A stretch of DNA of 64,000 nucleotides. Origin: Candidatus Methanorudis spinitermitis. GTDB taxonomy: Archaea; Methanobacteriota; Methanobacteria; Methanobacteriales; Methanobacteriaceae. The stretch spans positions 1-64,000 of the forward strand of contig JAITUQ010000007.1 of the NCBI GenBank assembly GCA_031286225.1. Reading direction: 5' to 3'. The notes below the pieces were generated by a model, which saw only the letters and a list, made by a program, of their open reading frames with translations, was not told the origin of the DNA and ran no database searches. The position numbers were made by a program, and so were the translations under genes. Each line of letters opens with the position of its first letter. The stretch's first letter is position 1. Positions 20,974 through 29,439 of this stretch are shown one piece after another.

Positions 20974-21164
20974 ATCATATCACTTTATTATAAAACTTAA
21001 TATATCTTTTTAGAATAGGAATAAACAATATTTAATATAAAATTCAAGTATTTAAATATATTAGTTTTGGACATGACTCTTATTTTGAGTTGAAAAGCTA
21101 GGAAAATCAGCCTATAAACTTTTAATAAATGTTCAAAAAAGGAATAAAAATAAGTAAAAAGGAA

Positions 21165-21237
<73 letters not shown>

Positions 21238-21239
21238 AA

Positions 21240-21311
<72 letters not shown>

Positions 21312-21715
21312 CATATACTGTCTAAAATATAGTTTAATTAATATATAACCTTTTCCATTTTTCTTTAAAAAATAAGAATTTATAATCAATATTATAATAA
21401 TAGCTATTAATAACTTAATAACTTTTCTAAATTTTATATCAAATAACTAATTGTTATTATTAAATAAAAAAATAAAATTTTTATTAAATTTTTTATCAAA
21501 TAGCTAATTTTTATTAAATAAAAAATTTAATAAAAAATAATTAAAGGCATAATATTGAGATAATCCTAAAACAAAAAGATTATCTATATTAGATTATGCA
21601 AAATTGTGAAAACTAAAAATACATAACTAGATGATATTTATAAATAAATATATCAAATTTGAAAATATTATAAAAAATAAAATTGGCCAGAATCGGCCAA
21701 TAGTTACAAAACTTT
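21312..21715. other. 404-nt AT-rich gap with simple repeats
   Basis: No gene is seen between tRNA-Val and the histone gene. The strings ATCAAATA(A/G)CTAAT and TTATTAAATAAAAAA recur in loose tandem around 21440-21530. The gap should hold the tRNA promoter and the histone terminator. Confidence 0.35.
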
Positions 21716-21916
21716 CTATTTGATAGCTAATTTTATATCTTCAGCTTTCACAGTTTTTCTACCGGCATGACGAGCATAGTCAACAGCTTTTTTAGCTAAT
21801 ACTTCACCTTGCTCTTCTAGTGCTTCAGCTAATGCAATTTTCGCGTCATCACTAATCCGTTGAGCACCAACATTTTTCAATATTCGACCGACTGGTGCAA
21901 TTGGTAATTCACTCAT
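21716..21916 (-). CDS. Archaeal histone (HMf family)
   Basis: A 66-residue DNA-wrapping protein with a single histone fold: helix 1 ([13 protein letters not shown]), the long helix 2 ([30 protein letters not shown]) and helix 3 ([11 protein letters not shown]). RKTVKAED and the Arg residues that contact DNA are present, and the length is standard. A strong GGAGGTGA SD and a TATA box lie immediately upstream, consistent with high expression. Confidence 0.97.
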   Translation of the reverse strand: MSELPIAPVGRILKNVGAQRISDDAKIALAEALEEQGEVLAKKAVDYARHAGRKTVKAEDIKLAIK

Positions 21917-21946
21917 TATTTCACCTCCAAATTATAATAGTACTAT

Positions 21947-21960
21947 CTTATATATAAATG
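21947..21960 (-). promoter_or_regulatory. TATA box of the histone gene
   Basis: On the minus strand CATTTATATATAAG lies 31-44 bases before the histone ATG. With the usual TATA-to-start spacing the mRNA would begin just upstream of the GGAGGTGA SD (21921-21928), giving a very short 5' leader. Confidence 0.55.
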
Positions 21961-22531
21961 TATTGGTTTTTATCTATCACAATTATGTTTATTTCATTAA
22001 TAATCATATCTGCATTATGGATTTTATAATATAAAAATTACAATAGATTTACCTATAATTCCAAGATTAATAATTAGTAAAACAAAAAATAACTAGTTGT
22101 AAAGACCTAGAAAAATCTTAAAAAAATCCATTGCAAAAAGCTTTATTTGAAAAATAAATATTTTTTTAAAGTTAAAAATAGAAAATATAAATGATCCATA
22201 ATTAATTCTAAATATAACTGATTTTTAAAAAAGCATGGTTTAAATAAAAATAAGATTATAGTTAATTTAGATAAATTATGGAAATCATCTTAGATTCCAT
22301 TATTATTAGCTATTACAAGGGATATTTTTCATGAATTTTTTAATAAATTTAGATTAGCTAATTATTTTTAATAATAAGTGGTATGAAAATAGCTAGCATA
22401 AAAATAACAAACATTTTATCTTAAAAATTGATTTTTTATTTTTTTTTATTAATAATTTAAATATATTATTTCAATATTAATGAAAAGTTAATATAAAACT
22501 AATTTATAATTTATATTGAGGTTGATTTTCA
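21961..22531. other. 571-nt AT-rich gap upstream of the restriction-modification gene
   Basis: No ORF with coding character was seen. The gap carries several TAGCTA-type words (for example near 22306, 22352 and 22388), which are also frequent in genes of this window. Confidence 0.4.
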
Positions 22532-25500
22532 ATGGAAGTTCCTGAAATTGTGAAAGATTTAGTTAAAAAATTCGAAGACAATATATATTCCTATAAGAAT
22601 CCAAAGTACAATGAAACAACAGTTAGACAGGAATTTATTGATCCATTATTTATAGCTTTAGGATGGGATGTAAATAATGAGCAAGGTTGGGCACCACAAT
22701 ATAGGGAAGTTATTCTTGAAGATGCTATAAAAATAGATGGAAAAACAAAAGCCCCTGATTATTCATTCACACTACATGGCCAGAGAATATTCTTTCTTGA
22801 AGCCAAAAAGCCAGCAGTAGATATTGTCAATGATAAATCACCAGCATATCAATTGAAAAGATATTCTTGGAGTGGAAAACTAGCACTATCTGTTCTAACA
22901 GACTTTGAACATTTAGCTATTTATGAAGCAAAAAGTAGGCCTAAAAAAACAGACAGCACAAAAATTGGAAGAGTAAAATTATACCATTATAAAGACTATA
23001 TTGAAAAATGGGAAGAGATATACAATTTACTTTCTAAAGATGCTGTATTGAAAGGTAGTTTTGATCGTTTTGCTAGTAAAAAAGTTAAAAAAGGAACCTC
23101 AGAAGTAGATGATGAATTTTTAAAAGAAATTGAAAATTGGAGACTTACATTAGCACGGAACATAGCTATTAGAAATAAAGAATTGTCTGTAGAAGATTTA
23201 AACTATGCAGTACAGTTAACAATAGATAGACTAATATTTTTAAGAATAGCTGAAGACAGAGGAATAGAACCTTATAAACAGCTATACAAGATCTTAGAAA
23301 AAGAAAATATATATCATGAATTTGGAAAGCTATGTCACAAAGCTGACGTGAAATATAACTCTGGATTATTCCATTTTAAAGAAGAAAAACAAATAAGCCA
23401 GCCAGCAGACACATTCACATTAGAACTTAATATAGACAATGGAGTATTTAAAGAAATCATTAAAAACTTATACTATCCAAACAGCCCTTATGAATTTTCA
23501 GTTTTATCTCCTGAAATACTTGGAAATGTTTATGAACAGTTTCTTGGAAAAGTTATAAGATTAACACCCTCTAATCAAGCAAAAATAGAAGAAAAACCAG
23601 AAGTCAAAAAAGCAGGAGGTGTATTCTACACACCACAATATATTGTAGATTACATTGTTAAAAACACAGTAGGAAAGCTAGTAATAAACAAAACACCAAA
23701 TCAAGTAGCTAAGCTGCGGATAGTTGATCCTGCATGTGGAAGTGGCTCATTCCTTCTTGGAGCATATAACTACCTACTCAAATGGCATATTGATTACTAC
23801 TCTAACTTAGAAAAACCTCCAAAAAACACCATATATCAAAGTAAAAATGGAAAATGGCACCTTACAATAGGAAAGAAAAAGGAAATCCTACTAAACAATA
23901 TTTATGGAGTAGACATAGATTTTAAAGCCGTAGAAGTAAGTAAATTAAGTTTACTACTAAAAGTACTTGAAGATGAAAACAAAGACGCATTAGAACAACA
24001 ACAAAAGCTAATACAAGAACGAGTACTACCTTACTTGGGAGATAATATAAGGTGTGGGAATTCATTAATAGCTACTGACATTTTAAAAGACGAAACATTA
24101 ACATTAGAAGAAATAGCTAATATTAATCCCTTTGATTGGGAAGAAGAGTTCCCAGCTATTTTTGAAAATGGAGGATTTGATGCAGTTATTGGTAATCCTC
24201 CTTATGTTCGCATCCAACTTTTAAAGCAGGATAAAAATTCTGTTAAGTATTTCAAAGAAAATTATGATTCTGCTGTTGGAAGTTATGATATTTATAATCT
24301 TTTTGTAGAAAAAGGATTAAAATTGATTGATAACCATTCCCATTTAGGATTTATTTTACCTAATAGGTTCATCTCAGCTAATTATGGAAAAGGATTGAGA
24401 GATTTAATAACTAATACTTCTTCATTAAATTCAATAATTAATTTTAAAGATAATCAAATCTTCAAAGGAGCCAGCACGTATACTTGTTTATTATTTTTAG
24501 AAAAAAATTCAAATAAGTTTAAATACGCTGAAATTAATGATTTAAATTTTAGCTCAAAAATTTTTAAAAGTATAGATGAAAATAATGACTTCGATGATGG
24601 AAATGTTAGTGTAGGTATTTTAGATAATTCTGTTTATTCAGAATCAGAATGGAGATTTTACATTGGGAAATCTGCAAATTTAGTTAATAAGCTAATGAGC
24701 ATGCCTATTAAATTGAATGATATTACAGAAAAAATATATGTTGGGCTTCAAACAAGTGCAGATAAAATATATATCTTGGACTTGGTAAATGATAAAGATG
24801 ATTTGTTGGAAGTTTATTCTCATCAAACTAAAAAGAATCATCTGATTGAGAAAAAAATTCTTAAAAAATATATTAAAGGTAAAGAAATTAAAAAATATCA
24901 CTTTAATGACCAAAATAAGTTTATTATATTCCCTTATATTTTAAATGAAAATGACTATGATTTAATTGAACAAAATGTTATGAAAGAAAAATATCCATTT
25001 TGTTGGAAATACTTAAAGGAAAATGAAAAAATCCTTAGATCTCGTGAAAATAATAAAATGAATGACAAAAATAAATGGTATGCTTTTACTTATCCTCGAA
25101 GTCTTTTAGAATATAGAAATAAAAAGATCATGACTCCTAATAGTGCTTTTAGTTCTTCATTTTCTTTTGATTCAGAGGGCAAATATTATATTACTGTTGG
25201 AGTAGCAGGAGGATACGCTATAAAATTAAAGAAAGATAATAATCTTAATGAATTTTATTTATTAGCTATTTTAAATTCTTCTCTAATGGATTTTTTAAAT
25301 AAAAAAATTGGAAAATCTTTAAGAGGTGGTTTTTACTCATTTGAAGGTAGAACAATTAAAAATTATCCTATTATAAAACTTTCTACTGATAAGCAGGATC
25401 CATTTATTGAATTAGCTGATAAAATGAACCAATTGAATAAGAAAATAGCTAATGTTAAATCTCCTCATGAAAAAAAATTAATAGAAAAACAGATTCTAAT

Positions 25501-25594
25501 TTCAGATAAAAGAATTAATGATTTTGTCTATGATTTATATGGGTTGAATGATGATGAAATTGACATTATTGAAAACGAATTAAGTGATTATTAA
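22532..25594 (+). CDS. Type IIG-like restriction-modification fusion enzyme (N6-adenine)
   Basis: A single 1020-residue protein that should both cut and methylate DNA. The N-terminus has a PD-(D/E)xK nuclease signature, Asp76 (PDYSF) and Glu90-Ala-Lys92 (FLEAKKP). A helical linker leads to a gamma-type adenine methyltransferase with motif I DPACGSGSFL (about 402-411) and motif IV NPPY (about 555). A C-terminal target-recognition region follows (from about 600, ending near FYSFEGRTIKNYPI). A GAGGTTGA SD precedes the ATG. Codon style shifts near 24130-24230, C-ending codons before and T-ending after, as if the recognition half had a different history. No separate specificity gene is present. 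Confidence 0.92.
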   Translation: MEVPEIVKDLVKKFEDNIYSYKNPKYNETTVRQEFIDPLFIALGWDVNNEQGWAPQYREVILEDAIKIDGKTKAPDYSFTLHGQRIFFLEAKKPAVDIVNDKSPAYQLKRYSWSGKLALSVLTDFEHLAIYEAKSRPKKTDSTKIGRVKLYHYKDYIEKWEEIYNLLSKDAVLKGSFDRFASKKVKKGTSEVDDEFLKEIENWRLTLARNIAIRNKELSVEDLNYAVQLTIDRLIFLRIAEDRGIEPYKQLYKILEKENIYHEFGKLCHKADVKYNSGLFHFKEEKQISQPADTFTLELNIDNGVFKEIIKNLYYPNSPYEFSVLSPEILGNVYEQFLGKVIRLTPSNQAKIEEKPEVKKAGGVFYTPQYIVDYIVKNTVGKLVINKTPNQVAKLRIVDPACGSGSFLLGAYNYLLKWHIDYYSNLEKPPKNTIYQSKNGKWHLTIGKKKEILLNNIYGVDIDFKAVEVSKLSLLLKVLEDENKDALEQQQKLIQERVLPYLGDNIRCGNSLIATDILKDETLTLEEIANINPFDWEEEFPAIFENGGFDAVIGNPPYVRIQLLKQDKNSVKYFKENYDSAVGSYDIYNLFVEKGLKLIDNHSHLGFILPNRFISANYGKGLRDLITNTSSLNSIINFKDNQIFKGASTYTCLLFLEKNSNKFKYAEINDLNFSSKIFKSIDENNDFDDGNVSVGILDNSVYSESEWRFYIGKSANLVNKLMSMPIKLNDITEKIYVGLQTSADKIYILDLVNDKDDLLEVYSHQTKKNHLIEKKILKKYIKGKEIKKYHFNDQNKFIIFPYILNENDYDLIEQNVMKEKYPFCWKYLKENEKILRSRENNKMNDKNKWYAFTYPRSLLEYRNKKIMTPNSAFSSSFSFDSEGKYYITVGVAGGYAIKLKKDNNLNEFYLLAILNSSLMDFLNKKIGKSLRGGFYSFEGRTIKNYPIIKLSTDKQDPFIELADKMNQLNKKIANVKSPHEKKLIEKQILISDKRINDFVYDLYGLNDDEIDIIENELSDY

Positions 25595-25762
25595 GATTTA
25601 TAGATAATATTGAGTGATAGCTAGTTTTTTTAGAGTTAATATAGGAAATATAAATTAAATAATTTAGATTGGATAACTATTATATTCAATGAGAAAATAG
25701 CTAATGTCCAATACTATTTTAATACTTTTCTATATATTTATTCAAGCTTTAATTTTTTATAA

Positions 25763-25861
25763 AGTAATCATAATTTCTGGAAAATGGATTATGATGATTT
25801 TTTAGAAGAAAGAAGAAAATTAATGGCTAAAAAAGTTAAAGAATACTTCATGAAATTGTAA
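25763..25861 (+). pseudogene. C-terminal gene relic, copy A
   Basis: The open stretch ends with FLEERRKLMAKKVKEYFMKL and a stop. It has no proper start, and an in-frame TAA lies directly upstream. It is repeated almost exactly at 26913-27017. The parent protein is not identified. The charged helical tail is like those closing some restriction-related proteins, but that is an impression only. Confidence 0.6.
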
Positions 25862-25971
25862 TTGATATATTTTATTATAAACTAAATACTCATCTATTTT
25901 ATATTCAGAAAATGATATTAATCTTAAAATCCTTATCATATCCTTTTACTTTTAGTTTTTTCTGTGTAATT

Positions 25972-26340
25972 TTATAGAAACTTTTCACATTCTTCAATGA
26001 ATGATTTTGTATTGTTTATAATTTCTTCTGTTTCCTCATTAGTGAAATCAGAGAACATATCATAGTCTGCTGTTTCTCTGTCATTTAAAAGTTCAGAGTA
26101 GAAGTCAAATAAATCTTTGCTGAAATTTTTATCATTGACAAATATTTGACTAAATAATTTTCTTGTTCCATGATGAGTTCTTGGGTCTTTATCTTCTTTA
26201 AGAAGAAGTGCTATTACAACATAATATACCGAATAGTATGAACGGTTAATAGCTGTTTCATAGTGCCCCATATCGAGATTATCTTTAGCAATTTCAATAA
26301 ATTCTTTTGACCTTGCAAAATAAGCATCTACTTTATCCAA
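25972..26340 (-). CDS. HEPN-domain protein of an MNT/HEPN pair
   Basis: A 122-residue all-helical protein, partner of the nucleotidyltransferase encoded upstream, whose end it overlaps by 8 bases. HEPN features are AINRSYYSVYYVVIALLL (about 32-49), RTHHGTRKLF and the RETADYDMF signature near 92-100. I see no canonical RxxxxH RNase motif near the C-terminus, so this may be the 'ADY'-type HEPN group rather than an active RNase. No ATG is available: TTG at 26340 follows an AAGGTG SD, and GTG at 26349 is the alternative. Such pairs act as toxin-antitoxin or defence modules. Confidence 0.85.
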   Translation of the reverse strand: MDKVDAYFARSKEFIEIAKDNLDMGHYETAINRSYYSVYYVVIALLLKEDKDPRTHHGTRKLFSQIFVNDKNFSKDLFDFYSELLNDRETADYDMFSDFTNEETEEIINNTKSFIEECEKFL

Positions 26341-26638
26341 TAACAACACCTTCTTTTCTTATGTTAGAATAAAAAGGCATATCCTTATATTTTTGGTAAT
26401 GCTCCACGGGATTGATTTTAACAGAGATATCTTCCATTGTTTCAAGTAATATATCACTTGCTTTAGAATAAACATCTTTTTTTAATTTTTTGGTTTTATT
26501 AGTAGCTATAATAAGAATATCGATGTCGGAGTCTTTGGTATCATCTCCTCTTGCAACAGACCCAAATAGAATGATTTTTTCTATTTCTGGATGATTTAAA
26601 GATTTTGCAAAGTCTATAGCTAATTGTTTTCTATCCAT
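26333..26638 (-). CDS. Minimal nucleotidyltransferase (MNT) of the MNT/HEPN pair
   Basis: A 101-residue minimal nucleotidyltransferase of the pol-beta superfamily, with the catalytic pattern LFGSVARGDDTKDSDIDILI (Gly-Ser, then Asp-x-Asp), so it should be active. In studied pairs MNT proteins adenylylate or otherwise silence their HEPN partner. The ATG at 26638 has a GGGTG SD. The longer frame from GTG at 26647 would start inside the SD. Its 3' end overlaps the HEPN start, so the two are translationally coupled. Confidence 0.88.
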   Translation of the reverse strand: MDRKQLAIDFAKSLNHPEIEKIILFGSVARGDDTKDSDIDILIIATNKTKKLKKDVYSKASDILLETMEDISVKINPVEHYQKYKDMPFYSNIRKEGVVIG

Positions 26639-26912
26639 TAGAAACACCCTATTATATAATTTATTTTTTACTTTATATAATCTATATAAAATATAAATAA
26701 TTTTATGTTTTTTATCATATTTTAATTTTTTAAAATTTATAAACTTACCTAAATTAATTTATTTGTTAACAAAAATTATTATTTTATTTATTTTAAAAAA
26801 CTTTTTATTTTTTAAAAGCAGAAAAAACGAAATTTTTCTTTATTTTTATAAAAAACATAAATAAAACTTTTAATATTTGAATTTACTACAAAATCTTATT
26901 TTAAATTTTTAT

Positions 26913-27017
26913 AAAAGTAATCAGAATTTCTGGAAAATGAATTATGGTGATTTTTTAGAAGAAAGAAGAAAATTAATGGCTAAAAAAGTTAAAGAATATT
27001 TCATGAAATTATATTGA
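26913..27017 (+). pseudogene. C-terminal gene relic, copy B
   Basis: A near-identical second copy of the relic at 25763-25861, reading SNQNFWKMNYGDFLEERRK and on to the same KKVKEYFMKL tail plus a Tyr before the stop. Just after it, 27020-27100 reads FDENEKTHNEYVKLAKDIFH in another open stretch, probably a further relic. The two copies flank the MNT/HEPN pair. Confidence 0.6.
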
Positions 27018-27152
27018 TATTTGATGAAAACGAAAAAACACATAATGAGTATGTAAAATTAGCTAAGGATATATTTCATGTTAAAATTAATATAATATAG
27101 TTATAATAATAAAATTTATTTTAAAATAAATATTTAATTTAAGGAAATAGGA

Positions 27153-27199
27153 CCTAAAAATCGGATTTTCCGATTCTTAGGCACCGTCCACCAAACCTT
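27153..27199 (+). ncRNA. Long hairpin followed by anti-SD motif, copy 1
   Basis: Positions 27153-27181 fold into a 13-bp stem (arms CCTAAAAATCGGA and TCCGATTCTTAGG, one mismatch) with a 3-base loop. Outside it GGAC can also pair with GTCC. The 14-mer GTCCACCAAACCTT follows at 27186-27199 and recurs exactly at 27350-27363. The GC content stands out in A/T-only DNA. It may be a small RNA, a leader, or a palindromic end of a mobile element. No known RNA family was recognised. Confidence 0.45.
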
Positions 27200-27249
27200 T
27201 ATTTAATTTATTGTAATTTTTAGTATATAAATATGTTGATAATAAATAT

Positions 27250-27260
27250 AATTATATATG
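27250..27260 (+). promoter_or_regulatory. TATA-like element before the 29-residue peptide leader
   Basis: AATTATATATG at 27250-27260 would place a transcript start near 27283, just ahead of the AGGTG SD of the 8-codon ORF. TATA-like strings are common in this composition, so support is modest. Confidence 0.3.
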
Positions 27261-27293
27261 TAATAAAAAAGTAATACTATTATGTAGGTGCTT

Positions 27294-27320
27294 ATGTTGG
27301 AAAGCTGGATAATTTCGTGA
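27294..27320 (+). CDS. Possible 8-residue leader peptide
   Basis: ATG with an AGGTG SD three bases upstream encodes MLESWIIS and ends at TGA. It lies 22 bases before a terminator-like hairpin and about 90 bases before a 29-codon ORF, the order seen in attenuators. Very short and unproven. Confidence 0.25.
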   Translation: MLESWIIS

Positions 27321-27342
27321 TATCACCAAATATTGGGAAAAT

Positions 27343-27384
27343 AAAACCTGTCCACCAAACCTTAAATGGGCGGTTTTTATTTTT
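27343..27384 (+). terminator. Terminator-like hairpin containing anti-SD motif, copy 2
   Basis: AAAACC-(T)-GTCCA at 27343-27354 pairs with TGGGCGGTTTT at 27367-27377: 11 bp with one bulged T and a 12-base loop. The T-rich tract TTTTTATTTTT follows at 27374-27384. The 14-mer GTCCACCAAACCTT (27350-27363) lies in the stem and loop. Its TCCACC and CCT are complementary to the SD AGGAGGTGGA at 27396-27405, so this strand could either form the hairpin or mask the SD. Confidence 0.45.
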
Positions 27385-27410
27385 ACTATCTAAATAGGAG
27401 GTGGATAATA

Positions 27411-27500
27411 ATGGACATCTATTATTATTTATCAATCACTTTATTGATAGTATTAATAGTATACAACTTACTATCCATTTACTCACTATTTAACAAGTAA
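27411..27500 (+). CDS. 29-residue single-pass membrane peptide (novel small ORF)
   Basis: The ORF begins at an ATG with an almost perfect SD, AGGAGGTGGA, five bases upstream. The product is MDIYYYLSITLLIVLIVYNL plus LSIYSLFNK: one hydrophobic helix of about 20 residues with Tyr-rich flanks and a final Lys. This is the size and shape of bacterial type I toxins and of tiny complex subunits such as KdpF or CydX, but no partner complex is encoded nearby. The leader contains two motif copies able to pair with the SD. It lies inside a broken copy of the MNT/HEPN region. Confidence 0.5.
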   Translation: MDIYYYLSITLLIVLIVYNLLSIYSLFNK

Positions 27501-27570
27501 TTGTCTCAATGGTTCATTTTAAAACATAAGCAACCTACATATTTATTTTAATAAGTATATATTACTCTAA

Positions 27571-27645
27571 AGCAAAAAATTTGAAAGATATATTGATTAT
27601 GTTAATAGAATAGCTTCTGAATCTTCATTGAATAAAGCTAAATAA
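27571..27645 (+). pseudogene. Short C-terminal gene relic
   Basis: An open stretch without a start codon reads SKKFERYIDYVNRIASESSL plus NKAK and a stop. The composition is protein-like (Arg, Tyr, Ser). Parent gene unknown. It is one of several fragments in the 25.7-27.8 kb gene graveyard. Confidence 0.35.
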
Positions 27646-27693
27646 ATCTTTTAGTTACTATATTGGGGTTAAAACTTAAGGAAATGTTTCACT

Positions 27694-27800
27694 ATTAGTG
27701 AAATCATAGAACATGTCATAGTCTGCTGTTTCTCTGTCGTTTAAAAGTTCAGAGTAAAAGTCAAATAAATCTTGCTGAAATTTTTATCATTTATAAATAT
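27694..27800 (-). pseudogene. Frameshifted fragment of a second HEPN gene
   Basis: About 107 bases match the 3' part of the intact HEPN gene (26037-26143) at roughly 90 percent by eye, including the DRETADYDM codons. One base is lost near 27770, breaking the frame, and the rest of the gene and its MNT partner are gone. It is evidence of a former tandem duplication of the module. Confidence 0.8.
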
Positions 27801-27861
27801 ATAATGGCTTTATTTTTAGAATATGGATCTATTTTAAAAAAATTGTAAGTATATATAAATG

Positions 27862-27972
27862 AATTAATAAAAATTAATAAAAATTAATAAAAATTAATAA
27901 AAATTAATAAAAATTAATAAAAATTAATAAAAATTAATAAAAATTAATAAAAATTAATAAAAATTAATAAAA
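27862..27972. repeat. 10-nt tandem repeat, about 11 copies (AAATTAATAA)
   Basis: Ten exact copies of AAATTAATAA run from 27871 to 27970, with a near-complete copy in front. The array ends 27 bases after the stop codon of the methylthiotransferase gene (27999), in the gap behind it. Such arrays change copy number easily, so it could serve as a strain marker. Confidence 0.92.
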
Positions 27973-27998
27973 CATAAATATTAATATAAAAAGGTTTA

Positions 27999-29318
27999 TT
28001 AAACTTTTTCTCCTCTTAAATACGTACTAGTAGCTTCAGTAATTTTAATATCAACAAAAGTTCCAATATCAACATCATCAACAATTACTGGAATATAAGA
28101 GTTAGTCTTAGCTATGAATCCTCCTTTATTCCCTTTTTCAACAACTAATGCTCTTTGAACAGTTCTCATTAGCTGTTTATTTTCATCTTTAGTTATTTGT
28201 GATTTAATTTTGGTTATATACTTAGATCGTCTTTTCATAACCTCATATGGAATTTCAGTAAGTATTGATGATGGAGCCCCTTCCCTATGCTTATATTTAG
28301 ATAAATGTATTAATCCTGGTTTTAATTCTTTTAAAAATTTGGAAGTTTCATTAAAATCTTTTTCGGTTTCTGTTGGATATCCTACTATAATATCAGTAGC
28401 TATTGTCAATTCAGGAATTTTTTGTCTAAATTTTTTAACAATAGCTTTATATTCTTCAGCAAAATGATCACGTCCCATATCACGTAAAATCTTATTACAT
28501 CCACTTTGAATTGGTAAATGAATGAATTTATAAACATTTTGAAGCTTAAAAGCTTTTATTAAATCATCAAGATCATTTCCAATGCTTTTAGGATGCATCA
28601 TTCCAATACGAACTCTAAAATCACCATCAATAGTAGCTATTTCTTCAATAAGCTTAGACAATTTTTCATTAGTATCTTTACCAAATGCAGCTGTATCTTG
28701 AGCAGTTAATTGGATTTCCACGCAACCATCAGCTATGGCTTCTTTTGCTTCTTTTTTTATTTCACTTATTGAATAGCTATTTAATGAGCCTCTTGCAAAG
28801 CGAGTACAGCAATAGCTACATGAGCCTAAACATCCTTCACATATTTGAATAATATGGATATATGGATCAAAACGTAGTTTAGGAACTCCTACTTTTGTAT
28901 CATTTGAAAATCCACATGCTTTACTTATTTTTCCATTTAAAGATGATTTTACAACATTTGTTGTTTTTTTAAGCTTATGTGGCCCTATCCAACTAGAATC
29001 AGGAGCTATTTTTTCAAGTTTTTTTGGATCTATCTCAACCATACACCCACTAACAATAAGTTTTTTTTCAGGAAATTCAGACTGTATTTTCTGTATTCTA
29101 TTTGTAACCTTACTTTCAGTTGGTTGTTTAACATAACAAGTATTAACAATAGTTACATCTGCTTTTTCAATAGAATTAACAACTTGAATATTATTTTTTA
29201 ATAAATTTCCAGCCATTATCTGTGAATCAGCTTTGTTAAATGTACATCCAAATGTTTCAATAAATACTCTAATCTGAGTTTTATTATCTTCTATTTCTTC
29301 TAACATGGTATCAGGCAT
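27999..29318 (-). CDS. tRNA methylthiotransferase (MiaB/e-MtaB, CDKAL1-like)
   Basis: Adds a methylthio group to threonylcarbamoyladenosine-37 in tRNA. The 439-residue protein has the N-terminal UPF0004 domain with three cluster Cys (ETFGCTFNKAD, VNTCYVK, VSGCMVEI), a radical SAM domain with CLGSCSYC, and a C-terminal TRAM domain ending in EATSTYLRG. The archaeal/eukaryotic subfamily fits a t6A rather than an i6A substrate. There is no good SD; Met5 is an alternative start. The HVO_0476-type zinc finger gene lies 121 bases upstream on the same strand. Confidence 0.93.
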   Translation of the reverse strand: MPDTMLEEIEDNKTQIRVFIETFGCTFNKADSQIMAGNLLKNNIQVVNSIEKADVTIVNTCYVKQPTESKVTNRIQKIQSEFPEKKLIVSGCMVEIDPKKLEKIAPDSSWIGPHKLKKTTNVVKSSLNGKISKACGFSNDTKVGVPKLRFDPYIHIIQICEGCLGSCSYCCTRFARGSLNSYSISEIKKEAKEAIADGCVEIQLTAQDTAAFGKDTNEKLSKLIEEIATIDGDFRVRIGMMHPKSIGNDLDDLIKAFKLQNVYKFIHLPIQSGCNKILRDMGRDHFAEEYKAIVKKFRQKIPELTIATDIIVGYPTETEKDFNETSKFLKELKPGLIHLSKYKHREGAPSSILTEIPYEVMKRRSKYITKIKSQITKDENKQLMRTVQRALVVEKGNKGGFIAKTNSYIPVIVDDVDIGTFVDIKITEATSTYLRGEKV

Positions 29319-29439
29319 TATAATAACAATAATTCTAATAAATCATTAAAAAAAGAATAAAAAAACAATGATTTCAAATAAGTCTCCCAAAAAAATTAAA
29401 AATAAAAAAACAATATTTTCTAATTAAAATAGCTAACAA

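Noticed and set aside
27411-27500. The 29-residue peptide as KdpF, the small subunit of the potassium pump.
   Set aside because: Size fits, but no kdpA, kdpB or kdpC follows and the sequence lacks a recognisable KdpF pattern.
27694-27800. The HEPN-like piece as an antisense RNA against the intact HEPN gene.
   Set aside because: It lies in the same orientation as the gene, so its transcript would be sense unless read from the opposite strand; a simple relic is the better explanation.
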